Of a stretch of DNA of 64,000 bases, positions 17,689 through 27,462 are shown one piece after another. The stretch is from the NCBI RefSeq assembly GCF_900102695.1, contig NZ_FMVW01000002.1, positions 558,001-622,000 of the forward strand, written 5' to 3'. The translations under genes and the position numbers were made by a program. Source of the stretch: Afifella marina DSM 2698 (lineage in GTDB: Bacteria > Pseudomonadota > Alphaproteobacteria > Rhizobiales > Afifellaceae). Every line of letters starts with the position of its first letter. The stretch's first letter is position 1. The notes under the pieces are model-generated. The model saw nothing but the letters and a program-made list of their open reading frames with translations. It made no database searches and was not told where the DNA came from.

Positions 17689-19170
17689 CTAATAAGGCGC
17701 TTCGACCTTTCCGAGATTGACGTAGACGCTTTTCCGCTCGGTGTAGAAATCGAGCGCGGCGAGGCCGTTCTCGCGGCCGATGCCGGATTGCTTGGTGCCG
17801 CCAAAGGGCATGGCGATCGGCGTCAGATTGTAGGAATTGACCCAGATCGTGCCCGCCTGCAGCGCGGCCGCGACGCGGTGGGCGCGGGCGAGGTTCTGCG
17901 TCATCAGTCCGGCCGCGAGGCCGAAGGGCGTCGCATTGGCGCGGGCGACGACGTCTTCCTCTTCGGTGAAGGAGAGCACGCTCATCACGGGGCCGAAAAT
18001 CTCCTCGCAGACGATCGTCATGTCGTCGCGTGTCTCTGAGAAGATCGCCGGCCGCATGAAGAAGCCGTTCTTGAAGGCGTCCGTCGTCAGCCGCTCGCCG
18101 CCGGTGACGAGTTTTGCGCCTTCGGCAACGCCCTTTTCGACATAGGAGAGGACTTTTTGAAGATGCGCTTCGGAGATGAGCGGGCCCATCTGCGTGTCGG
18201 GATCGAGCGGGCCGCCGATGCGGATTTTTTCCGTGCGCTCCGTGAGCCTTGCGAGGAATTCCTCGCGAAGTGATTCATGCACGAAGACACGTGTGCCGTT
18301 GGAGCAGATTTCGCCCTGCGTATAGAAGTTTGCAAGGAGCGCCGCAGAAACCGAATCATCGATGTCGGCGTCCTCGAAGACGATAAGCGCCGATTTGCCA
18401 CCGAGCTCCATCGTGACGTGTTTGAGGGTCTCGGCCGCGGCCGCCATGATGCGCTTTCCCGTCGGCACGGAGCCGGTCAGAGACACTTTGGCGACGCCGG
18501 GATGAGCGGTCATCGCGGCCCCCGTTGCGCCGGCGCCGAGCACCACGTTCAGGAGGCCTTTCGGAGCGCCGGCCTCTTCGACGATCTCGGCGAGCTTGAG
18601 CGCGGTGATTGGCGTCAATTCGCTCGGCTTGAAGATCATGGCATTGCCGGCGGCAAGCGCCGGCGCCGTTTTCCACGAGGCGATCTGGATCGGGTAATTC
18701 CAGGCGCCGATGCCGGCGCAGACGCCAAGCGGCTCGCGGCGGGTATAGGCGAAGGCATCCTCGCCGAGCGGCATATGCTCGCCATGGACGATCTGGGTGA
18801 GCCCTGCGAAGAACTCGAAGCAATCGGCGGCGGAGCCGATATCGGCCTCCGGGGCTTCCTGGATGGGTTTGCCGGTGTCGAGAACTTCCAGGCGAGCAAG
18901 TTCGTCCGTGCGGGCGCGCAGGAGATTGGCGACACGGTTGAGGATGCGACCGCGTTCAGCCGACGGCATAGCGAGCCATTCCCGCTGCGCGGCCTGAGCT
19001 GCGGCGACGGCGCGGTCGATTGTCGCGCTGTCGGCGGCCGCGAAGCGGGCGAGGATCGTGCCGTTCGCGGGATTGATCGTGGCGATCTCTTCGCCACCGC
19101 CGGCCACCTTTTCTCCGGCGATATGGGAGGCGAGGTCGGGCATAAGCGTATCGGGCGCGGTCATCGGCAT
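17689..19170 (-). CDS. betB: Betaine-aldehyde dehydrogenase-like NAD(P)+ aldehyde dehydrogenase
   Basis: An aldehyde dehydrogenase of about 493 residues. NAD-binding [12 protein letters not shown], the catalytic glutamate in [10 protein letters not shown], and the catalytic cysteine in [13 protein letters not shown] are present. The CSNGTRVFV form is characteristic of BetB (glycine betaine aldehyde to glycine betaine), though gamma-aminobutyraldehyde-type enzymes are close. No betA, betC or betI lies next to it, so the substrate is not certain. The frame is open to 19218, and start ATG 19170 is a choice without a clear ribosome binding site. Confidence 0.82.
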   Translation of the reverse strand: MPMTAPDTLMPDLASHIAGEKVAGGGEEIATINPANGTILARFAAADSATIDRAVAAAQAAQREWLAMPSAERGRILNRVANLLRARTDELARLEVLDTGKPIQEAPEADIGSAADCFEFFAGLTQIVHGEHMPLGEDAFAYTRREPLGVCAGIGAWNYPIQIASWKTAPALAAGNAMIFKPSELTPITALKLAEIVEEAGAPKGLLNVVLGAGATGAAMTAHPGVAKVSLTGSVPTGKRIMAAAAETLKHVTMELGGKSALIVFEDADIDDSVSAALLANFYTQGEICSNGTRVFVHESLREEFLARLTERTEKIRIGGPLDPDTQMGPLISEAHLQKVLSYVEKGVAEGAKLVTGGERLTTDAFKNGFFMRPAIFSETRDDMTIVCEEIFGPVMSVLSFTEEEDVVARANATPFGLAAGLMTQNLARAHRVAAALQAGTIWVNSYNLTPIAMPFGGTKQSGIGRENGLAALDFYTERKSVYVNLGKVEAPY

Positions 19171-19343
19171 CACACGGTTTTTGGGGGTGGAAGGGGCGCA
19201 AGCCGGCGTCGCCGTCATTCAGGCGGGTGCCGGCAGGGGACAAATATCCTGACGAAAATCGATGCGTTGTGCAATTCTGCACCGATGCCGCGCCTGATGG
19301 CTTGCACAGCGCGGCTGGCGCCACTATACAGCGCCCACGCTTC

Positions 19344-19419
<76 letters not shown>

Positions 19420-19480
19420 ATCTTTCAAAAACGATTGAGCGCGCTGTGGAGAGCCTTCTCCATCTGGTGCGCCTCGGCAC

Positions 19481-19510
19481 AAAAAACCCGGCCTCGCGGC
19501 CGGGTTTTTC
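19481..19510. terminator. Bidirectional terminator between tRNA-Lys and the BASS transporter
   Basis: AAAAAA followed by CCCGGCC (19487-19493), loop TCGC, GGCCGGG (19498-19504) and TTTTT. The perfect 7-bp GC stem flanked by A and T runs works on both strands, ending the tRNA transcript and the transporter transcript. Confidence 0.9.
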
Positions 19511-19536
19511 GCGTTTTGGGGTGTGAGCGACGCCGA

Positions 19537-20505
19537 TCAGTTCGACCGTGCGGACGCCATCTCGCTGCGCAGCGCGCGTCCATCGTCGAGCTTTGTATAG
19601 ATATTTGCCACGATCGCGCCGGCGATGTTGTGCCAGACGCTGAAAATCGCGCTCGGCACCGCGGCGAGGGGTGAGAAATGCGCGCTGGCGAGTGCCGCCC
19701 CCAGCCCGGAATTCTGCATGCCGACCTCGATCGAGATCGCCTTGCGCTTGGCCATCGGCATGCCGCTCATGCGCGCGAGCCAATAGCCGAGCGCCAGTCC
19801 GATGCCGTTGTGGAGGGCGACGACGGCAAAGATCAAAAGCCCGGTCGTGGCGATTTTCTCCTGATTGACCGCAACGACGGCGGCGATGATGAGGACAATG
19901 CCGGTGACGCTGACGAGAGGCAGCGCCGGAAGCGCGACGCGCACCAGCGACGGCGCCAGCTTCTGCATGGCGAAGCCGAGGCCGAGCGGCAGAAGAATCA
20001 TCTTCACGATGGAGATGAACATGCTCACGGCATCGACCGGCAGATACTGGCTGGCGAACAGCCAGACGAGGAAGGGGGTGACGATCGGCGCCGCCAGGGT
20101 CGTGACGCTGGTGCAGGCAACGCTCAACGCCACGTCGCCGCGGCACAGATAGGTCATCACGTTGCTGGCCGTTCCTCCCGGGCAGCAGCCCACCAGGATG
20201 ACGCCGGCCGCCACTTCCGGCGACATCGGAATGATCGATGTGAGGGCGACGGCAACGAGCGGCATGATGAGGAATTGCGCGCCGACTCCGATCGCCACGT
20301 CCTTCGGCCGACGAACGACCTCGCGGAAATCCTTCAGCGAGATCGTCAGCCCCATGCCGAACATGATCATGCCGAGGAGCGGGACGATATAGGGGACAAG
20401 GGTTCGGAAGACGTCGGGCAGGACGAATCCGAGGACCGCGAAGGCGATGACCCACAATGCAAAGGTGCGCCCAAAGAACGCGGACACAAGCGCAATAGCT
20501 CTCAC
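19537..20505 (-). CDS. Bile acid:sodium symporter (BASS) family transporter
   Basis: A 322-residue membrane protein with about nine or ten hydrophobic segments. GMIMFGMGLTISLKDF and LVGCCPGGTASNVMTYL (about residues 103-119) are the SBF family signatures, the latter being the crossover/sodium-site region. Members carry organic anions, including pantoate or short organic acids, with Na+. The substrate is not readable here. It starts with GTG behind AGGAGG and is divergent from the nif cluster. Confidence 0.9.
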   Translation of the reverse strand: MRAIALVSAFFGRTFALWVIAFAVLGFVLPDVFRTLVPYIVPLLGMIMFGMGLTISLKDFREVVRRPKDVAIGVGAQFLIMPLVAVALTSIIPMSPEVAAGVILVGCCPGGTASNVMTYLCRGDVALSVACTSVTTLAAPIVTPFLVWLFASQYLPVDAVSMFISIVKMILLPLGLGFAMQKLAPSLVRVALPALPLVSVTGIVLIIAAVVAVNQEKIATTGLLIFAVVALHNGIGLALGYWLARMSGMPMAKRKAISIEVGMQNSGLGAALASAHFSPLAAVPSAIFSVWHNIAGAIVANIYTKLDDGRALRSEMASARSN

Positions 20506-21063
20506 TGTTTCCTCCTGATGGCAGCAAATGCTGCGGGAGCTGCCAATGGCTTGCTTCTAAAAGCAAAATCCGATGATGAGCGGTCATGCACCCGCTCATA
20601 CGGTCATGTCTACCGGAGGGACGAATTAGGCCGATTTTTGCCGGTGGGGCGAAAAATATGTTTTCCCGAGGCTCGGAATCCTGCCCTCTACGGGGAAATT
20701 TTTCAGGTAAGGGTATCCTTCGGAAACGGAAGTTTTCCCGCCCCTGTCTCGGCGTCGGCGTTTTCGGCCGGTGCACAAAAGAACGTGTCTCAAAAGAAGG
20801 GCCCGAAGTCTTCCTGCGTCTGGCACGGAATATGCAAAGAAGATCCGTAGAATGGCTCTATGGAAGCCGCATGGCTCTTATGCAAAGCGTGTTTTCGCGG
20901 TTTTCTTTAGGGTCCGACAAAAGTCGAACCTGTGCGAGCCTTCGCATTGGTCTAACTATTTAGCAGATGCAACATAGGTAGGCGGAATCTTGGAAGGTTT
21001 GGGGGCCTTCCGGCCTGCGTATTCGATGCATGCGCGTCGAGATCGTCATGGAGGGCGGAGACC
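20506..21063. other. Intergenic control region of nifA
   Basis: About 560 bp between the divergent BASS gene and nifA. It holds the sigma-54-like element at 20821-20836 and a near-UAS TGT-N10-GCA at 20931-20946. No perfect TGT-N10-ACA site and no FixK/Fnr box (TTGAT-N4-ATCAA) was seen. The frames that remain open here look non-coding. Confidence 0.5.
20821..20836 (+). promoter_or_regulatory. Candidate sigma-54 promoter upstream of nifA
   Basis: TGGCACGGAATATGCA matches the -24 element fully. The -12 element reads ATGC instead of TTGC, and GG to GC spacing is correct. It lies about 230 bp before nifA with no perfect NifA site in the usual upstream range, so it is weaker evidence than the four nif/fix promoters downstream. 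Confidence 0.5.
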
Positions 21064-22791
21064 GTGACAGTGCACAGCCCCGGAAACGGTACACATGGGC
21101 GGACAAGCCGCGCCGATATCGAGCTCATTGGGATCTACGAGATATCCAAGGTCCTCAGCGCGCCGAACCGGCTTGAGACGACGCTCGCTGGCGTGCTCAC
21201 TTTGCTGTCGAGCTTTCTCGATATGCGGCACGGTTTGATTGCGCTTCTTGACGGCGATGGGGAGCCGGAGATCGTCGTCGGGTCGGGATGGAGCGAAGAG
21301 AACGCCAAGCGTTATTTCAAGCGCCTGCCCGAGCAGGCGATCGGGCAGATCGTGGCTACCTGCATGCCGCTGGTGGTGCCGGACGTGCGCAGCGACCAGC
21401 TGTTTGCGGGAACCGATCTCGATGGCTGGGGCTCGGAGGACGGCAAGCCGTTTTCGCTCATCGGTGTGCCGATCAAGAACGGCGAGGCGGTCGCGGGGAC
21501 GCTCACCATCGACCGCAGTTACGAATTCGCCGACCAGACGCCGTTCGATCAGGATGTCCGGTTCCTGACACTTGTTGCCAATCTTCTCGGCCAGACGTTG
21601 CGCCTGCACAAAGCGGTGGCACGCGACCGCGAGCGGCTGATGGCCGAACAGCGGCGGCTCGAAAAGCAATTGTCGGCGGGGCGTGACGACGGCGTGGCCT
21701 CAGGCAAGATCGAAGGCATCGTCGGCGAGAGCCCGGCTTTGCGTGCGGCCCTCGACAAGGTGCGGATCGTGGCGCGTAGCCGTTCGACCGTGCTGCTGCG
21801 CGGCGAGTCGGGCACCGGCAAAGAACTCTTCGCCTCGGCGATCCACGATCTGTCGCCGCGCAGTTCCGGCCCCTTCGTCAAACTCAATTGTGCGGCACTT
21901 CCGGAAAGCGTGCTCGAATCTGAGCTTTTCGGTCACGAGAAGGGCGCCTTCACCGGCGCGATCCAGCAGCGCAAGGGTCGCTTCGAGCTCGCCCATGGTG
22001 GCACGCTCTTTCTCGACGAAATCGGCGAGATTTCCGCCGCCTTTCAGGCCAAGCTCTTGCGGGTGCTGCAGGAGGGTGAGTTCGAGCGTGTCGGCGGCAC
22101 GCGTTCGCTCAAGGTCGATGTGCGGCTCGTATGCGCCACCAACCGAGATCTGGAGGCCGCCGTCAGCAAGGGCGAATTCCGTGCGGATCTCTATTATCGC
22201 ATCAGCGTCGTGCCGATCTTCCTGCCGCCCTTACGCGAGCGGACCGGCGATATCCCGCTTCTCGCGCAGGAGATCCTGCAGCGCTTCAACAAGGAGCACA
22301 GCACCGATCTCACTCTGACGGGCGAGGCGCTTCGGGCGCTCTCCGGCTGCTACTTCCCCGGCAATGTGCGGGAACTGGAAAACTGCATCCGGCGCACGGC
22401 CACGTTGGCGCGTGACCGGACCATTGTGGCGCACGACCTCGCTTGCCAGAATGACGGATGCCTTTCCTCCGTTCTCTGGCAGGGAAGCCAGAGGGCAACC
22501 CATTCGCCGGGCTTCCAGCCGCTGCCGGTCATTCAATCGCAGGCGCAGATGGGCGGAACGGCGGTTGCCGAGGCGGAGAGCATGAGCTCGGCTTCGACGC
22601 CGCAAGCCTGCCCGTCACCCGGTGCCTGTCCGGTTCCCGGAGGGGATACGCGCTCGGAGCGTGACCGTCTGATCGAGGCGATGGAGACGGCGGGATGGGT
22701 GCAGGCGAAGGCGGCGCGCATTCTCGGCATGACGCCGCGCCAGATCGGCTATGCGCTTCGCAAGCATTCGATTCCGATCAAGCGTTTCTGA
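21064..22791 (+). CDS. nifA: Nif-specific transcriptional activator NifA
   Basis: A 575-residue sigma-54 activator. The GAF sensor domain covers about residues 25-175. The AAA+ domain has Walker A GESGTGKE and the sigma-54 contact loop GAFTGA. A Fis-type helix-turn-helix ends the protein (AKAARILGMTPRQIGYALRKH). The linker has cysteines spaced C-x11-C-x19-C-x4-C, exactly the pattern of oxygen-sensitive rhizobial NifA. GTG 21064 follows GGAG. It should activate the TGT-N10-ACA promoters at nifB, nifH, iscA and fixA. Confidence 0.98.
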   Translation: MTVHSPGNGTHGRTSRADIELIGIYEISKVLSAPNRLETTLAGVLTLLSSFLDMRHGLIALLDGDGEPEIVVGSGWSEENAKRYFKRLPEQAIGQIVATCMPLVVPDVRSDQLFAGTDLDGWGSEDGKPFSLIGVPIKNGEAVAGTLTIDRSYEFADQTPFDQDVRFLTLVANLLGQTLRLHKAVARDRERLMAEQRRLEKQLSAGRDDGVASGKIEGIVGESPALRAALDKVRIVARSRSTVLLRGESGTGKELFASAIHDLSPRSSGPFVKLNCAALPESVLESELFGHEKGAFTGAIQQRKGRFELAHGGTLFLDEIGEISAAFQAKLLRVLQEGEFERVGGTRSLKVDVRLVCATNRDLEAAVSKGEFRADLYYRISVVPIFLPPLRERTGDIPLLAQEILQRFNKEHSTDLTLTGEALRALSGCYFPGNVRELENCIRRTATLARDRTIVAHDLACQNDGCLSSVLWQGSQRATHSPGFQPLPVIQSQAQMGGTAVAEAESMSSASTPQACPSPGACPVPGGDTRSERDRLIEAMETAGWVQAKAARILGMTPRQIGYALRKHSIPIKRF

Positions 22792-22814
22792 GCGGGGCGG
22801 TGTGGCGCCCGCAA

Positions 22815-22849
22815 TGTCGGAGACCCGACACGATGTCGGAGCCGCGACA
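22815..22849 (+). promoter_or_regulatory. Two tandem NifA upstream activator sequences of nifB
   Basis: TGTCGGAGACCCGACA (22815-22830) and TGTCGGAGCCGCGACA (22834-22849) both fit TGT-N10-ACA, separated by 3 bp. Their centres are about 19 bp apart (just under two helical turns), roughly 90 and 110 bp before the expected start. Confidence 0.9.
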
Positions 22850-22905
22850 GGGATTTGTCTCCGCCTGGATGATGCCAAACCCTTGTAAATACGTCATTTT
22901 CGTTC

Positions 22906-22921
22906 TGGCATGGGGCTTGCT
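22906..22921 (+). promoter_or_regulatory. Sigma-54 promoter of nifB
   Basis: TGGCATGGGGCTTGCT matches the -24/-12 consensus TGGCAC-N5-TTGC with one change, C to T, in the -24 box. Confidence 0.92.
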
Positions 22922-22968
22922 CCACGGTTCCTGAAAGACGCTTTGGACGTGTGTCGCGGAGGGATCGA

Positions 22969-24447
22969 TTGGCTCAGCTCATCTCGCTTGGCAGCCTGAA
23001 GGCGCCGACATCTGCCGCCAAAATGCGGGCATCGCTCGCCAAGTCCGGCTGCGCCTCGTCAAGCTGCGGTTCCTCCGACGGCCCCGCCGATATGTCTCCG
23101 GAAATGTGGGAGCGGGTGAAGGACCACCCCTGCTATTCGGAAGAGGCGCATCATTATTTCGCGCGCATGCATGTCGCCGTCGCGCCTGCCTGCAACATCC
23201 AATGCAATTACTGCAATCGGAAGTACGATTGCGCCAATGAAAGCCGACCGGGCGTCGTCTCCGAGCGGCTCGACCCCGATCAGGCGGTCAAGAAAGTCAT
23301 CGCGGTCGCCAACGAGGTGCCGCAGCTTTCCGTCCTCGGCATCGCCGGCCCCGGCGACGCCTGCTACGACTGGCGCAAGACGAAAGAGACGTTTGAGCGG
23401 GTTTCCAAGGAAATCCCGGACCTCAAGCTCTGCCTGTCGACCAACGGTCTGGCGCTGCCCGATTATGTCGACGAGATCGCCGACATGGCGATCGATCATG
23501 TGACGATCACCATCAACGCCATCGATCCTGAGATCGGCGCGAAGATCTATCCGTGGGTCTTCTACGATCACCGGCGCTGGACCGGTGTGGAGGCGTCTCG
23601 GATCCTGCTGGAGAGGCAGATGCTTGGCCTGGAGATGTTGGTCGCGCGCGACATCCTGGTGAAGGTCAATTCCGTCATGATCCCGGGGATCAACGACGCG
23701 CATCTCATCGAGGTGAACAAGGCGGTGAAGGAGAAGGGCGCCTTCCTTCACAACATCATGCCGCTCATTTCCGATCCCGCCCACGGTACGCATTTCGGGC
23801 TGACGGGCCAGCGCGGGCCGACGCCGATGGAGGTGAAGGCGCTGCAGGACAAGGTGGAGGGCGGCACCAAGCTGATGCGCCATTGCCGCCAGTGCCGCGC
23901 CGATGCGGTCGGCATCCTTGGCGAAGATCGCGGCCAGGAATTCACCATGGATCAGCTGCCCGAGACGGTTTCCTACGATCCGGCGCGACGTGAGGAATAT
24001 CGCTCGGTGGTCGCGACGGTGCGCGGTGAGCACGCCGCGACCAAAGAGGCGGCCAAAGCAGATCTCGCCGAAGTGCGGGATGCGCCGGTGCTTCTTGTCG
24101 CGGTGGCAACAAGAGGTGGCGGGCGTATCAATCTACACTTCGGTCACGCACAGGAATTCCAGGTTTTCGAAGTTTCGCCTGGTGGCGTGACCTTCGTGGG
24201 GCATCGCAAAGTCGAGCAATATTGCCATGGCGGACACGGCGAGGAGAGAGCCTTCGACGGCATTGTCGAAACGCTGCAAGGCGTCTCCACGGTGTTGTGC
24301 GCGAAGATTGGCGAAGCCCCAAAAGATCGACTGGAGAAGGTCGGCATCAAGGCGAGCGACGCCCATGCTTTTGACTGGATCGAGGCTGGGATTGCTGCCT
24401 GGTACGCCGCCGAATACGGCACCCAGCCTGCAATGCTGACAGCCTAA
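22969..24447 (+). CDS. nifB: FeMo-cofactor biosynthesis radical SAM protein NifB
   Basis: Builds NifB-co, the carbide-containing [8Fe-9S] precursor of FeMo-co, from [4Fe-4S] clusters and SAM. The radical SAM motif CNIQCNYC (CxxxCxxC) lies near residue 75. A C-terminal NifX-like cofactor-binding domain occupies about residues 365-485 ([13 protein letters not shown] onward), the long NifB form. TTG 22969 is preferred because GGAGGG lies 5 bp before it, and GTG 22951 is an alternative giving 498 residues. It is first gene of the nifB-fdxN-nifZ-nifT unit. Confidence 0.97.
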   Translation: MAQLISLGSLKAPTSAAKMRASLAKSGCASSSCGSSDGPADMSPEMWERVKDHPCYSEEAHHYFARMHVAVAPACNIQCNYCNRKYDCANESRPGVVSERLDPDQAVKKVIAVANEVPQLSVLGIAGPGDACYDWRKTKETFERVSKEIPDLKLCLSTNGLALPDYVDEIADMAIDHVTITINAIDPEIGAKIYPWVFYDHRRWTGVEASRILLERQMLGLEMLVARDILVKVNSVMIPGINDAHLIEVNKAVKEKGAFLHNIMPLISDPAHGTHFGLTGQRGPTPMEVKALQDKVEGGTKLMRHCRQCRADAVGILGEDRGQEFTMDQLPETVSYDPARREEYRSVVATVRGEHAATKEAAKADLAEVRDAPVLLVAVATRGGGRINLHFGHAQEFQVFEVSPGGVTFVGHRKVEQYCHGGHGEERAFDGIVETLQGVSTVLCAKIGEAPKDRLEKVGIKASDAHAFDWIEAGIAAWYAAEYGTQPAMLTA

Positions 24448-24464
24448 CCGAGAGGAGAAATCAA

Positions 24465-24659
24465 ATGGCCTACAAGATCATCAAGTCCCAGTGCACCGTT
24501 TGCGGCGCCTGCGAATTCGAATGCCCGAACGCGGCGATCAAGTTCAAGGGCGACACCTACATCATCGACCAGGACAAGTGCACCGAATGCGAAGGGCATT
24601 TCGATGCCCCGCAATGCGTCGCCGTCTGCCCGGTCCCGGATACGTGCGTGCCGGCCTGA
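24465..24659 (+). CDS. fdxN: 2[4Fe-4S] ferredoxin FdxN
   Basis: A 64-residue bacterial-type ferredoxin. [12 protein letters not shown] supplies the first CxxCxxCxxxC group. The second group is CTEC...CVAVCP with the eight-residue insertion EGHFDAPQ typical of nif ferredoxins. It donates electrons to nitrogenase or to NifB. It lies 17 bp after nifB behind GAGGAG. Confidence 0.95.
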   Translation: MAYKIIKSQCTVCGACEFECPNAAIKFKGDTYIIDQDKCTECEGHFDAPQCVAVCPVPDTCVPA

Positions 24660-24671
24660 GTTGAATTGGCC

Positions 24672-24699
24672 GCCGGCGGGTCGGGTTCGGCCCGCCGGC
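24672..24699 (+). terminator. Strong hairpin after fdxN
   Basis: GCCGGCGGG (24672-24680) pairs perfectly with CCCGCCGGC (24691-24699), followed by GCTGTCTTTT. It may partly terminate or stabilise the nifB-fdxN message before nifZ. Confidence 0.6.
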
Positions 24700-24766
24700 G
24701 CTGTCTTTTGCGCCCCGGACGGATCACCGCCGACCTGACATTCGCCATGTCGCGAAGGAGACTGCG

Positions 24767-25084
24767 ATGGGACTTGCCCGCGAAGAAGAGGTGGAGATCT
24801 ACGATCAGCCTCTCTTCATGCCCGGCGCCAAGGTGCGTTCGCGCAAGGCCGTCAAGAACGACGGGACGATGCCGGGTTGCGAGATCGGCGAGATTGTCGT
24901 GCGCAAAGGTGACGAAGGATATGTGCGCGACGTCGGCACCTATCTGCAGCGGTTTTACATCTACGCGGTCGAGTTTCTCGATTGCGGCAGGATCGTCGGC
25001 ATGCGCGGGCGCGAGCTGATCGCCATCGACGCGGGCGACGCAGCGGCGAGCGACATTTCGGACGAGCAGGAGACAGCAGCATGA
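24767..25084 (+). CDS. nifZ: Nitrogen fixation protein NifZ
   Basis: A 105-residue protein with the NifZ pattern: PGAKVRSRKAVKNDGT, EIVVRKGDEGYVRDVGTYLQ and YIYAVEFLD. Family knowledge: NifZ helps form the second P-cluster of the MoFe protein. ATG 24767 is preceded by GAAGGAG. The stop overlaps the nifT start (ATGA), implying translational coupling. Confidence 0.95.
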   Translation: MGLAREEEVEIYDQPLFMPGAKVRSRKAVKNDGTMPGCEIGEIVVRKGDEGYVRDVGTYLQRFYIYAVEFLDCGRIVGMRGRELIAIDAGDAAASDISDEQETAA

Positions 25085-25296
25085 AAGTGATGATCCGCAG
25101 CACGCCCAAGGGGCTTTCCGCCTATGTCGCGAAGAAGGATCTCGAAGAGCCGATCGTCGAATGCGAGCACGAGGCGCTGTGGGGTGGCTGGGTAAAGCTG
25201 AAGAACGGCTGGATTCTCGAACTGCCGGAGATGGAGGCCGACACCAAGCTCCCGATCACGGTCGAAGCGCGGCGCCGCCCGGAAAGCGTTTCATGA
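25081..25296 (+). CDS. nifT: Nitrogen fixation protein NifT/FixU
   Basis: A 71-residue protein. MKVMIRSTPKGLSAYVAKKDLEE and the GGWVKLKNGWILELPE segment are the NifT/FixU signature. The exact function is unknown in the family, and mutants are often mild. It overlaps nifZ by 4 bp and the SIR2-like gene by 4 bp. Confidence 0.95.
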   Translation: MKVMIRSTPKGLSAYVAKKDLEEPIVECEHEALWGGWVKLKNGWILELPEMEADTKLPITVEARRRPESVS

Positions 25297-26168
25297 GTGC
25301 TGCTGCGGCTTTGGATGAGGTGGTTGTCCGCAACGCCGAGCCGATTCTTGACGATATCGTCCGTCGCCTGAAGGGCGGTGGCATCATTCCTTATCTCGGC
25401 CCCGGCACGGTGCCCGTCGATGCAAGCGTTCCAGCGAGCTATGCGCAACTGGCCGATTTCTTCACCTCGAAGGTTGCGTTGCCGAAACGTGCGCGCGGCA
25501 ATCCCTGGGCTTCGGCGCAGTTCATCGAAGGGCGCAAGCACCGCAAGACGCTCGACGCCCTGATGGCGGAGGCGTTTGCCACGCCCGTGACGCCGACGGC
25601 GCTTCACCAGGCGCTCGCTTCCTGTCCGCACATCCCGATGATCGTCGACAGCTGGTATGACGGGGCGATGCGGTCTGCGCTCGCTCAATGCACCAGCCGG
25701 GGCGCCGATTGGGGCGAAGTGCAGGGGATCACCCGCGCCGGCATCGGCGAATTTCTCTGGTTTCGCTTTTACGATGCCGCGGGAGAAGAGGTGGGCGCGC
25801 CGCAAGATGAATGGCGGACGCTTCTCTATAAGCCGCATGGCGGCGTGGCGCCGGCCCACAATTATCTCATCGCCGATTCCGATTATGTCGAAGTGCTGAC
25901 GGAAATCGACATACAGACGCCGATCCCTGAGATCGTACGTGCGCGACGGACGAATTGCGGGTTTCTGTTCATCGGCTGTCGCTTCGACGACCAGATGCTC
26001 CGGCTCTATGCCCGCCAGATCATGAAGCGCTCCAAGGGGCCTTATTTTGCGCTGGTGGAGCCCGAAGGGCTCACGCGCAACGAGCTGCGCTTCTTTGAAA
26101 CGGAAGCGATCACGCCGCTTGCCGTTTCCCCGGCAAAATTTGCCGAACGCCTCGCAGAGCTCGCCTGA
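25293..26168 (+). CDS. SIR2-like protein of the nif cluster
   Basis: A 291-residue soluble protein overlapping nifT by ATGA, so it is translated with the nif genes. It has a divergent SIR2_2 pattern: GGIIPYLGPGT (about residues 29-39) replaces the GAGxS nucleotide loop, IVDSWYDGAM stands where SIR2 proteins have TTNYD, and YKPHGG (about residue 187) keeps the conserved His. The end FIGCRFDDQMLRLYARQI also fits SIR2-like proteins. The catalytic Asn seems to be lost. Comparable genes occur in nif clusters of other alphaproteobacteria, labelled SIR2-like regulatory, with no defined role. Confidence 0.75.
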   Translation: MSAAAALDEVVVRNAEPILDDIVRRLKGGGIIPYLGPGTVPVDASVPASYAQLADFFTSKVALPKRARGNPWASAQFIEGRKHRKTLDALMAEAFATPVTPTALHQALASCPHIPMIVDSWYDGAMRSALAQCTSRGADWGEVQGITRAGIGEFLWFRFYDAAGEEVGAPQDEWRTLLYKPHGGVAPAHNYLIADSDYVEVLTEIDIQTPIPEIVRARRTNCGFLFIGCRFDDQMLRLYARQIMKRSKGPYFALVEPEGLTRNELRFFETEAITPLAVSPAKFAERLAELA

Positions 26169-26280
26169 GCCTCTTCTTTTCCTGACATGACTTTTATGCG
26201 GCCGACCGTTCGGCGGCGCTTTGGCCTGTCGCTGCGCCAGGTCACGGCGAAACGCGACATCCGCAATGTCGTGTCGGTTT

Positions 26281-26354
26281 TGTCGGTTGTTCGGCTCGCG
26301 TCCCACTGTCGTCTTTTGTCGGAGATCGGACAGCGACTGTCGGACGTTCGGCTC
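26281..26354 (+). repeat. TGTCGG-rich repeats around the nifH activator site
   Basis: Two 17-mers, TGTCGGTTGTTCGGCTC (26281-26297) and TGTCGGACGTTCGGCTC (26338-26354), differ at two positions and flank the single perfect UAS. TGTCG occurs about six times between 26268 and 26345. They look like half or degenerate NifA sites. Confidence 0.6.
26317..26332 (+). promoter_or_regulatory. NifA upstream activator sequence of nifH
   Basis: TGTCGGAGATCGGACA fits TGT-N10-ACA exactly and is centred about 110 bp before the expected nifH transcription start. Confidence 0.9.
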
Positions 26355-26382
26355 TCTCAAAAATCTCGCAAGCTCTTAATAA

Positions 26383-27393
<1,011 letters not shown>

Positions 27394-27400
27394 TTGTCCC

Positions 27401-27429
27401 GCCCGGCCGCCGCGGGGCGGTGGCCGGGC
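27401..27429 (+). other. Stem-loop in the nifH-nifD spacer
   Basis: GCCCGGCC (27401-27408) pairs perfectly with GGCCGGGC (27422-27429), with further GC pairing possible inside. There is no T-run. Such hairpins after nifH are thought to stabilise the nifH part of the message or attenuate nifDK, in keeping with the need for excess Fe protein. Confidence 0.7.
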
Positions 27430-27462
27430 TCATCTTCAACATTGTTCGATGAGGAGAGCGCT

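Noticed and set aside
20506-21063. FixK/Fnr box controlling nifA
   Set aside because: No TTGAT-N4-ATCAA-like palindrome was found in this interval.
24672-24699. Hairpin after fdxN as a full terminator separating nifZ-nifT-SIR2-like from nifB
   Set aside because: The T-run is weak and no sigma-54 promoter lies between it and nifZ, so read-through is needed. It is recorded only as a partial terminator.
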